This document shows, piece after piece, positions 1 to 4,935 of a stretch of DNA of 5,273 nt (position 1 is the stretch's first letter; each line of letters starts with the position of its first letter). Source of the DNA: an uncultured cyanobacterium (GTDB taxonomy: Bacteria; Cyanobacteriota; Vampirovibrionia; Gastranaerophilales; Gastranaerophilaceae). The translations under genes were made by a program, and so were the position numbers. The stretch lies in NCBI GenBank assembly GCA_947073895.1, contig CAMTNN010000119.1:1-5273 (forward strand). The letters run 5' to 3'. A model generated the notes under the pieces. The model was not told the DNA's origin. It made no database searches and was given only the letters and a program-made list of their open reading frames with translations.

Positions 1-529
1 CCTCGGTTTTATCCTCACCGTTATTACCATTACCCACAAGTATTGTTCCTAATGGTTTTGTTTCGCCTTGCAAATATGTTAATCCGCTATGGTTTTCAAA
101 ACCAACGAGAGTATTAGGAGTAACATATTCTGTTTGTGCAGTAACATTACCTATAAAACGTTTATTTCCTGCAATAGTAAAAGCATCCAAAAGGCTTATA
201 CCCATAAGTTTGTCACCTTCGTGCGGTTGATAATAATGTCCCATAAGCTGATAGCCGCCGCAAATACCGAGGAAAACCGCGCCTCTATCTCGTTCTACTG
301 TTAAAAACTCTTTATGATTTTGAAGCTCTTTCGAAACTTCTATCTGCTGTAAATCCTGACCACCGCCAATAAAATAGATGTCGTGCTCAGATATAGAATC
401 TCCAACATTGATTTCGTCTATGCAAACTTCTATTCCACGCCACTCACAGCGTTTTTTTAAAGTTAAAACATTTCCACCATCACCATAAATATTTAACAAT
501 TTCGGGTATAAATGCGCTATTCTTAACAT
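1..529 (-). CDS. gatD: Lipid II isoglutaminyl synthase, glutamine amidotransferase subunit GatD (partial, 3' end outside window)
   Basis: The first 176 residues are present with no stop; the C-terminus lies beyond the left edge. The protein starts MLRIAHLYPKLLNIYGD, followed by GGN and WRGI at about residues 18-33, the N-terminal signature of GatD-type class I glutamine amidotransferases. The nucleophile elbow GICGGYQLMG carries the expected catalytic Cys90, and GFENHSG sits at 143-149. The catalytic His expected later is in the missing part. In the known family, GatD works with the Mur ligase-like MurT in the cytoplasm to amidate the alpha-carboxyl of D-Glu in the lipid II stem peptide; GatD supplies ammonia from glutamine. 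The ATG overlaps the recO stop by 7 nt (ATGTTAA) and has an AAGGAG Shine-Dalgarno 11-12 nt upstream inside recO, which fixes the start and suggests coupled translation. A murT gene would be expected nearby but is not in the window. A cobyric-acid-synthase-like amidotransferase is the alternative, less likely given the WRGI and ENHSG motifs. Confidence 0.88.
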   Translation of the reverse strand, partial: MLRIAHLYPKLLNIYGDGGNVLTLKKRCEWRGIEVCIDEINVGDSISEHDIYFIGGGQDLQQIEVSKELQNHKEFLTVERDRGAVFLGICGGYQLMGHYYQPHEGDKLMGISLLDAFTIAGNKRFIGNVTAQTEYVTPNTLVGFENHSGLTYLQGETKPLGTILVGNGNNGEDKTE

Positions 530-1296
530 TGTAATGCAAGCTCCTTAAATACCTTAACAGACTTTGCGGTTCTATTTGTATGAGTTTTGATATATTCATC
601 CAGCAAATCGAAACAAACCTGACAAACTTTTTCTGTCGCTTTTGAATCATATTCGCTTTCATAATCAAAATCAAACTGAAGCATAGCTTGCAAGAAATCT
701 CTTATTTTATGATGCATTTTAAGTTTAACCCCGAGAGTCTCATTGCATTCCTTACAGACAATTCCACCCATTGACGAAGAAAAATACATATCTTCATCTA
801 AAACCTGCTCCCGACAACAAAGACAAGTATCAAGCTCAACACAAAATCCCATAACAAGAAGCAGTTTTAGCTGAAACTTGATAACAGCAATAAGTGCATC
901 TTTTTTTGTTTCAGAAGAAGAGATTCTGTTTAACGATTTATAAAGAAGCTCATAAATCTCTTTAGAAGCACTTTCCGAGCCTTCACCGAAATTCACAACA
1001 AGCTCGGAAACATAAGAAGACAACATTAGCTTATCAATATCTTCTCTTGTTTTTTTAAAATTATTGACCGTCTGCGCCTGTAAAATTGTATCCATAGAAC
1101 GACCTTTCAAAAGCTGCAACGAATTAGCAACCAGTAAATCCATGCGAGCACCGAGTTTACTCTTAGGTTTTTTAATTCCTTTTGCAACTCCTTTTATAAG
1201 CCCGTTATCTTTTGAATACATTACAATAATTTTATCAGCATCGTTAAGATTATATGATTTTAAATTTATAGCTTCTGTTACGTAATTATTAGTCAT
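523..1296 (-). CDS. recO: DNA repair protein RecO (recombination mediator)
   Basis: A complete protein of 257 residues, close to the usual RecO length of about 240-260. The N-terminal part (about residues 1-80) fits the RecO OB fold: a strand-rich start, then DADKIIVMYSKDNGLIKGVAKGIKKPKSK-type residues and KLGARMDLL. The middle is helical. A Cys cluster at 158/160/161 and 181/184 (CLCC, then CKEC) matches the zinc site of RecO proteins such as that of Deinococcus. A second CxxC at 225/228 is less usual. By family knowledge RecO binds single-stranded DNA and, with RecR, loads RecA onto SSB-coated gaps. The ATG at 1296 was chosen over an in-frame Met 24 codons upstream because homology begins there, and because it overlaps the pilT stop by 8 nt (ATGACTAA), typical of coupled genes. 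Its Shine-Dalgarno (CAGGG) is weak and about 14 nt away, consistent with dependence on pilT translation. Confidence 0.93.
   Translation of the reverse strand: MTNNYVTEAINLKSYNLNDADKIIVMYSKDNGLIKGVAKGIKKPKSKLGARMDLLVANSLQLLKGRSMDTILQAQTVNNFKKTREDIDKLMLSSYVSELVVNFGEGSESASKEIYELLYKSLNRISSSETKKDALIAVIKFQLKLLLVMGFCVELDTCLCCREQVLDEDMYFSSSMGGIVCKECNETLGVKLKMHHKIRDFLQAMLQFDFDYESEYDSKATEKVCQVCFDLLDEYIKTHTNRTAKSVKVFKELALQC
542..547 (-). promoter_or_regulatory. Ribosome binding site of gatD
   Basis: On the minus strand the sequence reads AAGGAG, a near-perfect Shine-Dalgarno core, about 12 nt before the gatD ATG. It lies within the last codons of recO, so gatD can be initiated by ribosomes finishing recO. 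Confidence 0.7.
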
Positions 1297-2386
1297 AGTA
1301 TGATTTTGTACCCTGATAAACCCCTCTGAATATTTTTTCAAGCTCGTTTTCTTCATTTGAATTAGCAAGAGCTTCTTCTTGAGAAATAAGTCCTGCTTCT
1401 ACCAGCCTTGCAAGTGAAATATTCATTGAAATCATATCGTCAATCGTGTTATCAGCAAGAAGTTCATAAATTTCTTCCGATGTATCCTTTCTTATATAAT
1501 CCTGAATTGTTGAAGTAACAACCATAATTTCACATGCCGGATAACGAGTCTGTCTAGCTTCGGAATAAACAAGTTTTTGAGCAATTGTAGCTCTTAAAGT
1601 ATCCGCAACCTGTCTTCTGATAATATTTCTATTAGACTCTTCAAACATATTAATAATTCTGTTAATAGTTTGAACAGCGTCATTTGTGTGCAATGTTGAT
1701 AGTACAAGGTGACCTGTTTCTGCAGCCTTAAGCGCAGCAGCCATTGTATCTTTATCACGAATTTCACCGATAAATATTACATCAGGGTCCTGTCTTAAAG
1801 CATACTTAATACCATCTGAAAAAGACTCTGTATCAACCCCTACCTGACGCTGTGAAATAATACTTTTTTGGCAATTGAATACATATTCAATTGGATCTTC
1901 AATTGTAATAATATGTTTAGAAGATTTTACACTGATTTCATTAATCAAAGATGCAAGTGTTGTAGATTTTCCACTTCCTGTAGGACCTGTCACAAGAATT
2001 ATGCCATTTGGATAATCAATAACTTTACTCAAAACATCAGGCAAAGACAAGTCTTTAAGCTGCGGAATTCCGTAAGGAATGTTTCTTATAACAAGAGCCG
2101 CTTGACCGAGCTGTCTGTTATAGTTAACCCTGAATCTAGAGCATCCCTTAATTTCGAACATAAAGTCCAAATCTTTCATAGACAAAATAGAATCTCTCAC
2201 TGATAAAGGTGCAATTTCCAAAACAGCCATATCCAAATCTTCTTTAGATAAAGCATCCATACTTATTTTTCTTATATAACCATGTTTTCTTATATAAGGT
2301 GAATGACCTACTTTTAAATGTTCGTCAGAAGCTCCTGTTGCGACAGCACTTCTTAAAAACTGCACAATATTGAATGTTTCAGACAT
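1289..2386 (-). CDS. pilT: Type IV pilus twitching motility ATPase PilT
   Basis: A complete protein of 365 residues, a typical PilT length. The N-terminal PAS-like domain contains GASDEHLKVG (about 18-27) and IRKHGYI, matching the family's GASDLHL and IR.NGE signatures. The C-terminal RecA-like ATPase has Walker A GPTGSGKST (134-142), an Asp box IITIEDPIEYVF (159-170), Walker B DPDVIFIGEIRD (200-211) and a His box TGHLVLSTLHTNDA (224-237). It then has the RATIAQKLV segment and an IQDYIRK stretch where PilT carries its AIRNLIRE retraction motif. By family knowledge PilT is a cytoplasmic hexameric ATPase that retracts type IV pili. The ATG at 2386 is preceded by GGAGAGG about 7 nt upstream; a longer frame open to 2578 only overlaps the upstream gene and its terminator. 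It leads the operon pilT-recO-gatD from its own promoter. No other pilus gene is in the window, so its partners are elsewhere. Confidence 0.94.
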   Translation of the reverse strand: MSETFNIVQFLRSAVATGASDEHLKVGHSPYIRKHGYIRKISMDALSKEDLDMAVLEIAPLSVRDSILSMKDLDFMFEIKGCSRFRVNYNRQLGQAALVIRNIPYGIPQLKDLSLPDVLSKVIDYPNGIILVTGPTGSGKSTTLASLINEISVKSSKHIITIEDPIEYVFNCQKSIISQRQVGVDTESFSDGIKYALRQDPDVIFIGEIRDKDTMAAALKAAETGHLVLSTLHTNDAVQTINRIINMFEESNRNIIRRQVADTLRATIAQKLVYSEARQTRYPACEIMVVTSTIQDYIRKDTSEEIYELLADNTIDDMISMNISLARLVEAGLISQEEALANSNEENELEKIFRGVYQGTKSYYD

Positions 2387-2387
2387 A

Positions 2388-2400
2388 AAATTTCCTCTCC
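2388..2400 (-). promoter_or_regulatory. Ribosome binding site of pilT
   Basis: The minus strand reads GGAGAGGAAATTT just before the ATG at 2386, a strong purine-rich Shine-Dalgarno. It decides the start against upstream in-frame codons that lack such a site. Confidence 0.7.
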
Positions 2401-2413
2401 CAAACCTTCTTAA

Positions 2414-2442
2414 ATCATAGCATTGTAATATTATTTTGACAA
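2414..2442 (-). promoter_or_regulatory. Sigma70-type promoter for the pilT-recO-gatD operon
   Basis: On the minus strand, a -35 box TTGTCA (2437-2442) and a -10 box TATGAT (2414-2419) are separated by exactly 17 nt. Each differs from consensus at one base. Transcription would start near 2407, giving a leader of about 20 nt before the pilT ATG. It lies just downstream of the terminator of the Cys-rich gene, so the operon is an independent unit. Confidence 0.7.
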
Positions 2443-2451
2443 GAAATTTAC

Positions 2452-2480
2452 AAAAAAAATCCGAAACTTTTGTTTCGGAT
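2452..2480 (-). terminator. Rho-independent terminator of the Cys-rich protein gene
   Basis: A perfect 9-bp inverted repeat (ATCCGAAAC / GTTTCGGAT) with a 4-nt loop is followed on the minus strand by eight T residues. It lies 22 nt after the stop codon at 2503 and ends that transcript before the pilT promoter. Confidence 0.9.
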
Positions 2481-2502
2481 AAATTCTTTTCTTTAAAACT
2501 TC

Positions 2503-2850
2503 TTAACAGCTGTAGCTGCAGCCTCCGCCGCAAGAACTTGCACCTGATGATACAGAGCTTGAAGCTACTGATCCGCAAGACTCACCGCCTCCTGAATAAG
2601 CAATAGATCCACATGATTCACCAGAGTAAGCAATTGAACCGCAAGATTCATAACTTTCTCCAAATGCCATAATAGTAGCATCACTTGGACCTGAATAAAA
2701 ACTACAAGTATCATTTCCGCAATCTCCTGAGTTTAGAAGTGATACGTTATTTGATATTAAATTAGTTGCCTTAGGTTTAGTATCTGAACCGATAAACTTA
2801 AAACAAGCATTTGATTTTTCTTCTGCAGCTGTAAATGTTAAATATGCCAT
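2503..2850 (-). CDS. Cys/Gly/Ser-rich repeat protein of unknown function
   Basis: I do not recognise this 115-residue protein. The N-terminal half (MAYLTFTAAEEKSNACFKFI onward) looks like ordinary soluble sequence and has no signal peptide or membrane segment. From about residue 68 it carries three tandem units: ESCGSIAYSG at 68-77 and 78-87, and ESCGSVASSS at 90-99. A low-complexity tail rich in Gly, Ser and Cys follows and ends in Cys. Nine cysteines are present (16, 44, 49, 70, 80, 92, 107, 111, 115), six of them in the last 46 residues. The layout (leader-like first half, Cys-rich repeated second half) recalls ribosomally made, modified peptide precursors. A disulfide- or metal-binding protein is equally possible, and no modifying enzyme or exporter is in the window. 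The ATG at 2850 has AGGA 8 nt upstream and a strong promoter before it; a frame open to 2913 would overlap that promoter. Codon differences between the repeats indicate selection on the protein sequence. Confidence 0.75.
   Translation of the reverse strand: MAYLTFTAAEEKSNACFKFIGSDTKPKATNLISNNVSLLNSGDCGNDTCSFYSGPSDATIMAFGESYESCGSIAYSGESCGSIAYSGGGESCGSVASSSVSSGASSCGGGCSYSC
2554..2649 (-). repeat. Three tandem 30-nt coding repeats in the Cys-rich gene
   Basis: Units at 2620-2649, 2590-2619 and 2554-2583 encode ESCGSIAYSG, ESCGSIAYSG and ESCGSVASSS. A two-codon Gly-Gly insert lies between units two and three. The first two are identical in protein but differ at several third codon positions, so they are not a recent duplication. 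Confidence 0.85.
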
Positions 2851-2878
2851 CTTTACAATCCTATACTTAGTGCTTACA

Positions 2879-2907
2879 TATATATAAAGTATTAAAAAAC
2901 ATGTCAA
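2879..2907 (-). promoter_or_regulatory. Sigma70-type promoter of the Cys-rich gene
   Basis: The minus strand has a perfect -35 TTGACA (2902-2907), a 17-nt spacer and a -10 TATATA (2879-2884). The start of transcription would be near 2872, about 22 nt before the ATG at 2850. The boxes are close to consensus, which suggests substantial expression. Confidence 0.75.
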
Positions 2908-2937
2908 TTTCACAACTTATTATTTTCGTTACATTTG

Positions 2938-2967
2938 TTAACAATTAGATTTATTATTTTATGTTAT
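2938..2967 (+). promoter_or_regulatory. Possible promoter for the structured RNA and tRNA
   Basis: TTAACA (2938-2943) and TGTTAT (2962-2967) are 18 nt apart on the plus strand. A start about 7-9 nt later would coincide with the beginning of the folded region at 2977. The match is only moderate in very AT-rich DNA. The TATAAT at 3097-3102 sits too close to the tRNA 5' end to serve the tRNA directly, so the tRNA is probably transcribed from further upstream. Confidence 0.35.
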
Positions 2968-2976
2968 CATATATGT

Positions 2977-3076
2977 AGTTGGGGCGATTGGCGCAGTTGA
3001 CTCTGCCGAGAAAAATCCGAACCGTTGAGGATTTTTTGAGAGGTAGCATCAGAGCAAAGCTCTATGCGCACCAACT
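2977..3076 (+). ncRNA. Candidate structured RNA or tRNA-derived relic upstream of tRNA-Val
   Basis: About 100 nt that can fold as a closed unit. The ends pair (AGTTGG 2977-2982 with CCAACT 3071-3076). Inside is GCGCA 2991-2995 with TGCGC 3065-3069, and CTGCC 3003-3007 with GGTAG 3042-3046. The latter encloses AAAAATCC 3011-3018 with GGATTTTT 3029-3036. There is also an AGAGC-AAA-GCTCT hairpin at 3051-3063, which can extend to GCAT/ATGC in competition with the GCGCA stem. Bases 2982-2999 are identical to the first 18 nt of the tRNA at 3105, and GGTAGCATCA at 3042-3051 resembles the tRNA's next segment. One reading is therefore a tRNA copy with about 40 nt inserted in the D loop and a degraded 3' half. 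I recognise no known RNA family, and the strand is inferred from the tRNA. It is long enough that a functional small RNA is possible but not shown. Confidence 0.45.
3011..3037 (+). terminator. Possible weak terminator-like hairpin inside the structured region
   Basis: AAAAATCC (3011-3018) pairs with GGATTTTT (3029-3036) around a 10-nt loop whose first and last two bases could form tandem G-A pairs. The A-rich, short GC, T-rich pattern resembles a rho-independent terminator on the plus strand, but it has only two GC pairs. If used, it would cut transcription before the tRNA. Confidence 0.25.
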
Positions 3077-3104
3077 GTTGAAAAAAGTTTACAAGTTATA
3101 ATAC

Positions 3105-3177
3105 GGGCGATTGGCGCAGTTGGTAGCGCATCACATCGACATTGTGGGGGTCACGTGTTCGAGTCACGTATCGCCCA
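3105..3177 (+). tRNA. tRNA-Val (anticodon GAC)
   Basis: All four arms are intact: a 7-bp acceptor stem GGGCGAT/ATCGCCC with discriminator A (3177), and a D stem GCGC/GCGC with an AGTTGGTA loop. The anticodon stem TCACA/TGTGG encloses loop TCGACAT, with anticodon GAC at 3138-3140. The T stem ACGTG/CACGT has loop TTCGAGT. The CCA end is not encoded, so it would be added after transcription. Position 33, almost always U, is C here (3137). A strong terminator follows directly. The 3' half overlaps the end of the serine recombinase gene on the opposite strand, as expected when an element has integrated in a tRNA 3' end. Confidence 0.93.
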
Positions 3178-3220
3178 GTTTAAAAGGCTTATCCGAACAC
3201 TATCGGATGAGCCTTTTAAA
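3131..3220. other. Probable attachment-site junction (attL) of the integrated element
   Basis: The tRNA 3' half and its terminator lie at the boundary between chromosomal genes on the left and the recombinase module on the right. The recombinase reading frame runs through this stretch and stops at 3151-3153 within the tRNA, so the crossover must lie in or near it. The exact core cannot be set without the other end of the element, which is outside the window. Confidence 0.5.
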
Positions 3221-4686
3221 ATAGAAATCGGCAAGTCTACAATCTCGTTATCAGCGTAATTATAGGCTATTGTTATAACATCTTGATGAAGTACAACAGC
3301 GTTTACAAGTGTTTCAATTATATATTTTTTATAATCATCTGTCCGGCTATCGCCGTTTTTAAATTGCTCAAGCCAGAATATTACTTGTTCTTTTGCAACC
3401 TTTGGGGCATGGATTTTATGGGTTTCAAGTTTTATTTCGCTTTCTAATTGTGCCTGTCTTACTTCCAGCTCTAATAAGCGCTCTCTTGTTGTATCTGTAA
3501 TTATACCTTGCTCTATAGCGTTCATTATGTTTTTAATACTTTTTTGAGTATTTTTTAATTCGCTTTGTGCAACTTTTAGCATGGAATCATCAATATTTTT
3601 TTCTTGGAGCTGTACGATCCATTGACCTATTTTTTCTGTAAGGTTTCTATTATCCAATATAGCGCGCGTAGCCTCAACAATAGCATTTTCTAACCAATCC
3701 TTTTTAACGGATTTTGTTTTGCAGCCTTTTTTATGCTTTTTGTTTGTGCACGTGTAATAGTAATGTGTTACACCGTTTCTGCTGGTGCCACTATCGCCAA
3801 TTAAAGCTCCGCCGCAATTTCCGTCAAACGCTTTTCCGGATAATAAAAATATTACATCATCATCCGGTTTCTTTTTAGATTTTTTATGTCTGTTACTTTC
3901 CATTCTCTTTTGTGCTCTTTCAAATATTTCCTTTGTTACTATTGCTGGTACGGTATCCTCGCTGTGTATCGCCTCTAAATCCGGATCCTTGCTTTCAAAA
4001 TCATAAACGCCCATATATTTAGGGTTATGCAATATACATGGTAGAGAGTTTTTACCAAACTCACCGCCGGTTGATGTTCTAATCCCTCTTTTGTTTAAAT
4101 CATTACATATATCGCGCGCCTTTTCACCGGCGGCATATCGGGTAAAAATTTCTCTAACAATTACAGATCTTTCCTCGTCTATTATGTACTTGTTATTTTC
4201 ATCCAACTTATAGCCATAAGGTAATCTACCGCCTAGAAACTTGCCTTGTAATGCGTTGTCATATTGTCCCCGTAATACCTTTTGCTTTAATTCTTCCGAA
4301 TAATATTCATCAAAAGCCTCCATAAATCTTTCAAAGATAACGCCCTCCGGCCCTTGTGGTATACTCATTTTTGAGTAAATTACTTTTACACCGAATTTTT
4401 TTAACTTATGTTTATGTACAACTGCGTCATAGGTATTACGCGCAAATCTATTAGTCTGATAGCATATAATATATTTAAAAAGCCCTTTTTCCGCGTCTTT
4501 TAGCATTTGTAAAAATTGTGGACGGTTATCCGTTTTCCCACTTATACAGCGGTCAATATAATCATGAATCACCGTTAAATTTTTTTGTTTTGCTAAACGG
4601 TGATTTTCCCTTAATTGACCTGTTATACTTTCTTCCCTTTGATCTGGACCAGGTGAAAATCTATTATAGGTAACAGCGGTTTCCAT
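3151..4686 (-). CDS. Large serine recombinase (site-specific integrase)
   Basis: 511 residues with the usual order of domains. The N-terminal resolvase catalytic domain has Y-N-R-F-S (Arg9, nucleophile Ser11), REESITGQL and SGKTDNRPQF. A motif TNRFARN (78-84) stands where most family members have DRFAR, so the conserved Asp is Asn79. The recombinase DNA-binding domain spans about 150-260 (GGRLPYGYK, GIRTSTGGEFGKNS, NPKYMGVY). A zinc ribbon at about 285-325 keeps Cys291, Cys313 and Cys322, with Asp288 in place of the first Cys. A coiled coil follows at about 360-425. The family cuts and rejoins two att sites through a 5'-phosphoserine intermediate. The ATG at 4686 has GAGGT 11 nt upstream; the TTG codon six positions earlier has no such site. 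The last residues (about WAIRDSNT) are encoded by the antisense strand of the tRNA, so the native C-terminus may differ in the excised element. Confidence 0.92.
   Translation of the reverse strand: METAVTYNRFSPGPDQREESITGQLRENHRLAKQKNLTVIHDYIDRCISGKTDNRPQFLQMLKDAEKGLFKYIICYQTNRFARNTYDAVVHKHKLKKFGVKVIYSKMSIPQGPEGVIFERFMEAFDEYYSEELKQKVLRGQYDNALQGKFLGGRLPYGYKLDENNKYIIDEERSVIVREIFTRYAAGEKARDICNDLNKRGIRTSTGGEFGKNSLPCILHNPKYMGVYDFESKDPDLEAIHSEDTVPAIVTKEIFERAQKRMESNRHKKSKKKPDDDVIFLLSGKAFDGNCGGALIGDSGTSRNGVTHYYYTCTNKKHKKGCKTKSVKKDWLENAIVEATRAILDNRNLTEKIGQWIVQLQEKNIDDSMLKVAQSELKNTQKSIKNIMNAIEQGIITDTTRERLLELEVRQAQLESEIKLETHKIHAPKVAKEQVIFWLEQFKNGDSRTDDYKKYIIETLVNAVVLHQDVITIAYNYADNEIVDLPISILKGSSDSVRISLLNWAIRDSNT
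3179..3220 (+). terminator. Terminator hairpin after tRNA-Val
   Basis: An 18-pair stem (3179-3196 with 3203-3220, one G-T wobble) with a 6-nt loop; core GGCTTATCCGA / TCGGATGAGCC flanked by AAAA and TTTT. It begins 2 nt after the tRNA, so it is the natural end of that transcript. Its symmetry means it could also work on the minus strand. It lies inside the 3' coding end of the recombinase gene and encodes residues about 489-502 of that protein. Confidence 0.85.
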
Positions 4687-4700
4687 ATTACAAATATACC

Positions 4701-4865
4701 TCAAACAGAAATTTTATTATGGTTTTTTAACCATTTTTCGTAATCTTCTTTAACACCAGGCTTTTTAAAAAAGTCCTCTACTAAAGGTAAAAACGCCCTT
4801 GCAATAAATTCTTGATCCAGTTTTCCTATTTTGTCAACTTTGATTATATCCCTCTTGTTATCCAT
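4701..4865 (-). CDS. Small 54-residue protein upstream of the recombinase
   Basis: An uninterrupted ORF, MDNKRDIIKVDKIGKLDQEF and on, ending KNHNKISV. It is highly charged, with a probable amphipathic helix around residues 18-34 (FIARAFLPLVEDFF) and no signal peptide. It ends 14 nt before the recombinase ATG, and its stop codon overlaps the recombinase Shine-Dalgarno (TGAGG), suggesting the two are translated together. Its own Shine-Dalgarno is weak (TTGAGC, about 9 nt). Short acidic proteins of this kind occur before serine recombinases in gut Firmicutes elements as far as I recall, but I cannot name a family. It could be a recombination directionality or accessory factor; that is inference from position only. 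Confidence 0.55.
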   Translation of the reverse strand: MDNKRDIIKVDKIGKLDQEFIARAFLPLVEDFFKKPGVKEDYEKWLKNHNKISV

Positions 4866-4891
4866 TATTTTAAGCTCAATTGTTTTTTATG

Positions 4892-4905
4892 TTCGACATG
4901 TTGAA
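4892..4905. promoter_or_regulatory. Near-palindrome upstream of the small ORF (possible operator)
   Basis: TTCGACATGTTGAA is a 14-nt palindrome with one mismatched pair, 27 nt before the start of the small ORF. It resembles a dimeric-repressor site in form only; no cognate regulator is in the window. Confidence 0.2.
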
Positions 4906-4935
4906 ATCAAGCCGCTAAAAAGCGGCGGCTTGATT
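4905..4935 (-). terminator. Hairpin at the end of the RuvC-like gene
   Basis: AATCAAGCCGC (4905-4915) pairs with GCGGCTTGATT (4925-4935), 11 bp, with an alternative inner GCCGC/GCGGC pairing. It starts within the stop codon at 4934. The T tract after it on the minus strand is short (TTT), so termination is probably partial; on the plus strand a TTTT follows 2 nt later. Partial read-through would let the small ORF and recombinase be expressed from upstream. Confidence 0.5.

Noticed and set aside
1297..1368. Upstream start of recO inside pilT
   Set aside because: Family similarity begins at the Met at 1296, and the 8-nt overlap there is typical of coupled genes.
1868..2203. Plus-strand ORF inside pilT
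   Set aside because: It is antisense to a strongly conserved ATPase, has no recognisable domain, and is best explained as a shadow frame; the same holds for the plus-strand frames at 89-304, 1064-1285, 3785-4006 and 4960-5262.
2387..2578. N-terminal extension of pilT by 64 codons
   Set aside because: It runs through the terminator and promoter, overlaps the Cys-rich gene, shows no family similarity, and the ATG at 2386 has a strong Shine-Dalgarno.
2554..2649. CRISPR-like repeat array
   Set aside because: The repeats are adjacent, in frame, diverge at third codon positions and have no spacers.
2977..3076. Selenocysteine tRNA, SRP RNA or hammerhead ribozyme
   Set aside because: The T-loop TTCGA signature, the GGAAG-type SRP loop and the CTGATGA/GAAA ribozyme core are all absent.
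3097..3102. TATAAT as a -10 box for the tRNA
   Set aside because: It ends 2 nt before the mature tRNA 5' end, so transcription would begin inside the tRNA.
4687..4704. TTG start of the recombinase six codons upstream
   Set aside because: It has no Shine-Dalgarno and overlaps the preceding ORF; the resolvase domain begins right after the ATG at 4686.
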